Origin: Paenibacillus solani | Lineage (GTDB): Bacteria; Bacillota; Bacilli; Paenibacillales; Paenibacillaceae | Length of the DNA stretch: 64,000 nt | Direction of reading: 5' to 3' | Assembly: GCF_001277345.1 (NCBI RefSeq) | Contig: NZ_LIUT01000005.1 | Coordinates: 62,001 to 126,000, forward strand | Part shown: piece after piece, positions 60,228-64,000 of the stretch | How the letters are laid out: each line of letters starts with the position of its first letter | Numbering within the stretch: position 1 is the first letter of the stretch | The notes under the pieces: model-generated | Seen by the model: the letters and a program-made list of their open reading frames with translations, nothing else | The model's database searches: none | What the model was told of the DNA's origin: nothing | Position numbers and translations under genes: made by a program

Positions 60228-61022
60228 ATGTTAGTACAGCTTGTAGTTATGATCTTTATTGGGATTGTCGGTTCTTTTTTCTCGGGATTGCTTGGGATTG
60301 GTGGGGCGATCATTAATTTTCCTTTGTTATTATATATCCCTCCCTGGTTCGGGCTGGAAGCCTTTAGCTCCAAGGAAGTCGCTTCCATTAGTATGCTTCA
60401 GGTATTTTTCGCATCCTTGTCAGGCATGATAACTAACCGATTGGGTTCACGCGGCGGTGAATCTTATGTTCACAAGCGCCTGGTTATCCAGATGGGGGCA
60501 AGCACGTTGGTCGGCAGTCTGATCGGGAGTCTGTCCTCCATGTTGATGACTAGCGAAACCATCAATATGATCTATGGTATTCTGGCTGTGATCGCGGTGT
60601 TATTGATGCTTGTACCGACCCGTGCCTCCAGGGAGAACCGTACGGTGAGCGAGGTGACTTACCATTCATGGATGGCTATGGGAGCGGCCTTTATTGTCGG
60701 TGGCATCGCTGGCATTGTCGGTGCTGGAGGCGCGTTTATTCTGATCCCTATCATGCTGACCATTCTTAAAATACCGACTCGGATTACCATTGCATCATCA
60801 CTCGCCATCGTATTTCTGTCTGCGGTCGGGGGCGTTATCGGTAAAGTGGCCTCGGGTGATATCCCGCTCTGGCCGTCTCTGTTCGCCGTTGTCGGTAGTC
60901 TGATCGGAGCTCCCATTGGAGCGTTGATTAGCCGCAGGATGAATGTTCGCTTGCTTCGTTATGGGCTGGCAATTCTTATTGCATTTACAGCGGTCAAAAT
61001 TTGGCTTGATATTTTAGGGTAA
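60228..61022 (+). CDS. TauE/SafE (TSUP) family permease
   Basis: 264 residues, about eight helices in two homologous halves, each with the family motif: GSFFSGLLGIGGAIINFPLLL (about 13-33) and GGIAGIVGAGGAFILIPIML (about 165-184). TSUP proteins move sulfite, sulfonates or other organic anions; the substrate is unknown. ATG 60228 has GGAGAG about 11 bases upstream; the in-frame ATG at 60165 adds unlikely residues. Probably cotranscribed with the aldo/keto reductase 50 bases downstream. Confidence 0.87.
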   Translation: MLVQLVVMIFIGIVGSFFSGLLGIGGAIINFPLLLYIPPWFGLEAFSSKEVASISMLQVFFASLSGMITNRLGSRGGESYVHKRLVIQMGASTLVGSLIGSLSSMLMTSETINMIYGILAVIAVLLMLVPTRASRENRTVSEVTYHSWMAMGAAFIVGGIAGIVGAGGAFILIPIMLTILKIPTRITIASSLAIVFLSAVGGVIGKVASGDIPLWPSLFAVVGSLIGAPIGALISRRMNVRLLRYGLAILIAFTAVKIWLDILG

Positions 61023-61073
61023 GTAAAGAAGTAGAACCTTATTCATCATCGTAAAAGAGGAGGCTTATAAATT

Positions 61074-61979
61074 ATGAGAAAAAGCCGGCTGGGATCATCA
61101 GAGTTATACGTTAGCGAAATCGGATTGGGTTGTATGTCGCTTGGCACAGAGGAAGAACATGCTGTAAAGCTTATTCATCAAGCACTGGATGGAGGTGTGA
61201 ATTTCCTGGACACGGCGGATCTGTATGATGAAGGCCGTAATGAGGAAATGGTTCGTAAAGCGGTTCAGGGCCGGCGCTCGGATGTGATTATCGCAACCAA
61301 AGTAGGTAATCGGCGTGTGCCGGGACAGGATGGCTGGGTATGGGATCCTTCCAAGGCATACATAAAATCTGCCGTTAAGGAGAGCCTTCGAAGGCTGGGA
61401 ACGGATTATATCGACTTGTATCAGCTGCATGGAGGTACGTTGGAAGATTCGATAGACGAAACAATTGAGGCCTTTGAAGAATTGAAGCGGGAAGGGTGGA
61501 TTCGATATTACGGTATTTCATCCATTAGACCGAACGTGATTCGTGAATATATGGAAAAATCCGATATCGTCAGCGTGATGAGCCAGTATAGCATATTGGA
61601 CCGAAGACCGGAGGAGGCTGTGCTTGATCTGCTTGCAGAGAAGAACATTTCCGCGATTGCCCGTGGACCCGTTGCTCGTGGTCTATTATCGGGTAAGGGA
61701 CGAACCAAAGCCGAGAAGGGTTATTTGGATTACAGCCAGGATGAGCTGCTTGACGTGCTGGGTAAGCTTGAAGAGTACGCAGCAGGTGAGGATTTGACGC
61801 ATTTAGCCATTCGTTATGCTCTTGGTCATGCCGCTGTTGCCTGCACCATCCCTGGCGCAAGCTCGCTTGAACAACTGCTGCATAACCTGGCAGCTGGAAA
61901 CCTTGAGCCATTATCACCACAGGATATTCAGACCATCCAGGCGATCAGCCATGCCAACCAATATGAATCTCACCGGTAA
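61074..61979 (+). CDS. Aldo/keto reductase
   Basis: 301-residue NADPH-dependent reductase with a TIM barrel. Catalytic residues are visible: Asp and Tyr in FLDTADLYDEGRNEE (about 44-58), Lys in ATKVG, His in YQLHGG. LGLGCMSLG-like start and IPGASSLEQL (cofactor site) near the end. Closest in style to the AKR11/YhdN-like group. AGGAGG lies about 10 bases before ATG 61074. Substrate unknown. Confidence 0.9.
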   Translation: MRKSRLGSSELYVSEIGLGCMSLGTEEEHAVKLIHQALDGGVNFLDTADLYDEGRNEEMVRKAVQGRRSDVIIATKVGNRRVPGQDGWVWDPSKAYIKSAVKESLRRLGTDYIDLYQLHGGTLEDSIDETIEAFEELKREGWIRYYGISSIRPNVIREYMEKSDIVSVMSQYSILDRRPEEAVLDLLAEKNISAIARGPVARGLLSGKGRTKAEKGYLDYSQDELLDVLGKLEEYAAGEDLTHLAIRYALGHAAVACTIPGASSLEQLLHNLAAGNLEPLSPQDIQTIQAISHANQYESHR

Positions 61980-62112
61980 GGTGCGATCAAGTTTCTAAAG
62001 ATCCATCGTGCTTATCATATGGATCATGGAATATTTATGATTTAATTTATCGATGAGTCTTCCTTCCTATGTTATCGTCTCTTATAATATTCTTGTGTCC
62101 GTGAAATAGAAG

Positions 62113-62148
62113 ATGCCCGCAATCCGTCTGAAGGATCACGGGCATTTT
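62113..62148 (+). terminator. Terminator
   Basis: GATGCCCG / CGGGCATT arms with inner ATCC / GGAT, then TTTTAT, about 135 bases after the aldo/keto reductase. Confidence 0.75.
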
Positions 62149-62284
62149 ATGCGTTTTATTATAAATAACCGGCCAAATTAACGTTAAGATTCGGGGATCT
62201 AAAACTTTTTGCGGCGGGGGTTCGTTCTAAGCAACGTAAACCGCGCGGCTTATGCCATATCGTAAATGGTGAAAGGATTTTGGA

Positions 62285-63154
62285 ATGATTACCATTGAAC
62301 ATCTGTCAAAAACCTATCGCAAGGGCGCCTGGGCGCTCCTTGATGTTTCTCTACAATTGGATAAAGGCATGACGGGTCTACTGGGGCCTAATGGAGCTGG
62401 CAAAACCACGCTCATGCGCATTCTGGCAACCTTATTGACGCCTACCTCCGGGCAGGTGAGAGTAAACGGGATATCCCTTGGACGGCCGGAGGAAATCCGG
62501 CAGATGATCGGTTATTTACCGCAGCATTTTCACATCTATCCGCAGCTGACCGGCCGGGATTATCTGGATTATGTGGCGTCAATGAAAGGGATTTCGGACC
62601 GGAATGCCAGATTCAAGGAAATCTCCAGACTGCTTGAGATGGTGAATCTCCAGGAAAAGGCGGATAAAAAAGTGCGTACTTATTCCGGGGGAATGAAACA
62701 GCGGCTGGGTATTGCTCAGGCGTTGTTAGGCTCGCCGGATATTCTAATCGTGGACGAACCGACCTCGGGACTGGATCCCCAAGAGCGTGTCCGGTTCCGT
62801 AATGTATTGACTCGTTTCAGCATCGATCGGACAGTTCTGCTGTCCACTCATATCGTAGCTGATATTGAGAGCAACTGTCGCCATATCGCCGTAATGAATA
62901 AGGGGAGATTGGTCATGAACGGCAGCCTGGCAGAGCTGAAGGCTTGTGGAAAAGGGCAAGTATGGGAAGCGGTGATGAGCCCGGACGAATTTACTTTGAT
63001 GGATCCGTTGACTGTCGTGTCCACTCGTACGGTGCCGGAAGGTGTGCTGTGCCGCTTCATCGGTCAAACCTCCCCGGCTCCTGAGGCATTCCCCGCTGAT
63101 CCGACCCTTGAGGATGGATATCTGGCCTTGCTGCGGAGGGATCGCTATGCATAA
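62285..63154 (+). CDS. ABC transporter ATP-binding protein (exporter type)
   Basis: 289 residues: Walker A GPNGAGKTTL (about 37-46), Q-loop YLPQHFHIYPQLT, signature YSGGMKQRLG, Walker B ILIVDEPTSGLDP, switch His in LLSTHIV. The lack of a TOBE domain and the short C-terminal tail are as in CcmA/BcrA-type exporters. GAAAGGA lies upstream. It overlaps the permease gene by eight bases. Confidence 0.9.
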   Translation: MITIEHLSKTYRKGAWALLDVSLQLDKGMTGLLGPNGAGKTTLMRILATLLTPTSGQVRVNGISLGRPEEIRQMIGYLPQHFHIYPQLTGRDYLDYVASMKGISDRNARFKEISRLLEMVNLQEKADKKVRTYSGGMKQRLGIAQALLGSPDILIVDEPTSGLDPQERVRFRNVLTRFSIDRTVLLSTHIVADIESNCRHIAVMNKGRLVMNGSLAELKACGKGQVWEAVMSPDEFTLMDPLTVVSTRTVPEGVLCRFIGQTSPAPEAFPADPTLEDGYLALLRRDRYA

Positions 63155-64000
63155 ATGGTGGAGACATAGTATTCTGGAGCTTCGGCTACTGTTCGGAAAC
63201 CCATTGTTTGCGTCTCTTCCGGTCATCTATGCCATATTGTTTATTGTGATGATGCTGCAGGCGGCAAGCAGCAACGCGCCAAACCATAATTTATTCACCG
63301 CGGCCTATTCATTCCATATGTTGGGACATACGATGACACTTGGCCCAGCCATGTTAATCGGCATCTTGTCCATAAGGCGGGATGTGTGCCGCCGATCCTT
63401 TGAATGGAATCACAGCTTGCCTGTGTCCTTCTTCACCTTGTTGACGTCGAAATATGCAGTCAGCTTGCTGTATTTTTCTCTGTTTACGCTGTCGACATCG
63501 GTTATATTCTACATTCTGTCGGTCAGTCAGGGGATAGCTGGGTATGTTGCTATCATGCATACCATGCAATTTGCATTGCAGTATGAGGTTTCGTACATGG
63601 TGACACTGGCTCTCGCCATGCTTCTTGGGGCCAGCATTCCGAATCGAATCGTGTATTTGATCGGTTTTTGCGCGTGGATGTTTGGCACATTCTTCATGGA
63701 GATTTATATCATCAGTGAGCTAAGATGGATGCCGGCTCAAGTATTTCATCTCAATCAATTCTTCCTCCAATCCACTCGATATGAATATGAGAATTGGGGG
63801 TACGGCCTTTTTAGCAAAGATATAAATACATCACGATGGTTTGTGCTCGCTTTTACCTTCCTGCTGCTTACAGTATGCTTGTTCTTGTTAAACCGGAAAC
63901 GCTCTACCATGCTGCGGAAGGCAGGCTGGTTTGCTATGCTGGGAGCGGCTGTTATTACGATAGCTGCAGCCGTGCCCTACGGCGCTTTATGGGCAGATCG
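63147..64000 (+). CDS. ABC transporter permease, partial at window end
   Basis: ATG 63147 opens a frame (MHKWWRHSILELRLLFGNPL) that remains open to the last base, at least 284 residues. It shows repeated hydrophobic segments (about 22-40, 62-75, 95-125, 140-175, 235-255, 265-284) typical of ABC-2-type or multi-span exporter permeases. It overlaps the ATPase stop, so the two form one transporter. The C-terminus lies outside the window and the substrate is unknown. Confidence 0.82.
   Translation, partial: MHKWWRHSILELRLLFGNPLFASLPVIYAILFIVMMLQAASSNAPNHNLFTAAYSFHMLGHTMTLGPAMLIGILSIRRDVCRRSFEWNHSLPVSFFTLLTSKYAVSLLYFSLFTLSTSVIFYILSVSQGIAGYVAIMHTMQFALQYEVSYMVTLALAMLLGASIPNRIVYLIGFCAWMFGTFFMEIYIISELRWMPAQVFHLNQFFLQSTRYEYENWGYGLFSKDINTSRWFVLAFTFLLLTVCLFLLNRKRSTMLRKAGWFAMLGAAVITIAAAVPYGALWAD

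Noticed and set aside
1..64000. Prophage, integrated element or defence island
   Set aside because: No integrase, transposase, phage structural gene, tRNA attachment site or known defence gene; base composition looks even by eye.

Overview
The window looks like an ordinary chromosomal stretch from a low/mid-GC Firmicute, most likely a Paenibacillus or close relative. This is inferred from gene content, with no database comparison. Supporting signs are strong AGGAGG-type ribosome binding sites, TTG/GTG starts, T-tailed intrinsic terminators after most units, an SLH-anchored multidomain chitinase, RNase J, a TagO-type lipid-carrier transferase, Bacillus-style DeoR control and a ydaO-type c-di-AMP riboswitch. 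I saw no rRNA, tRNA, CRISPR, IS element or prophage.

Layout. 0-9.5 kb: surface chitinase (GH18 + 4 FN3 + 3 SLH), cardiolipin synthase (minus strand), an AI-2E-family membrane protein, a glyoxalase-fold dioxygenase plus flavin reductase behind an MhqR-like operator, and a short-chain dehydrogenase. 9.8-17.1 kb: a SigA-type promoter, a c-di-AMP riboswitch with its terminator, then ehuBCDA (ectoine uptake), ectABC (ectoine synthesis), ectD (ectoine hydroxylase) and a coupled UPF0316 membrane protein. This is a complete osmolyte acquisition and synthesis operon under one leader. 17.2-22.7 kb: a decayed lipoprotein gene, a small basic protein, an RNase H with a viroplasmin-like N-terminus, a TetR/DJ-1 pair with two matching operators, a DnaA-box cluster without any replication gene, a ThuA-like protein and DeoR. 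22.9-28.5 kb: the deoxynucleoside operon deoC-nupC-deoB-deoD-pdp with a DeoR-like operator.

28.5-39.3 kb: a 25-residue membrane peptide gene, TagO/WecA, an SDR, and an amino-sugar recycling locus: murQ and a BadF-type kinase on the minus strand, divergent from a MurR/RpiR regulator and a complete sugar ABC transporter. 39.3-42.8 kb: an EmrB/EmrA-type drug exporter (minus) and a flavodoxin-like gene. 42.9-48.7 kb: NamZ-like exo-muramidase and AnmK, a second methionine aminopeptidase, pyridoxal kinase, and a VTT-domain membrane protein. 48.8-53.8 kb: a permuted NlpC/P60-like protein, an MFS transporter, RNase J and a YqcI/YcgG protein. 54.1-57.8 kb: a second, secreted GH18 chitinase with a cre site, followed by a wrecked glycosidase locus (AraC remnant, GH31 fragment, GH36 fragment joined by deletions). 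57.9-64 kb: small unknown proteins, including a 59-residue zinc-ribbon-like protein, a TauE/SafE permease, an aldo/keto reductase and the start of an ABC exporter that runs off the end.

Themes. Chitin and peptidoglycan breakdown recur: two chitinases, MurQ, MurNAc/GlcNAc-type kinase, NamZ and AnmK. Two of these loci carry CcpA (cre) sites. The most distinctive regulatory signals are the c-di-AMP riboswitch over the whole ectoine operon, the DnaA-box cluster at 20.4-20.65 kb, and a two-copy intergenic structured repeat (about 27.0 and 46.8 kb) whose internal stem shows a compensatory base change. No wholly novel multi-gene system is evident.
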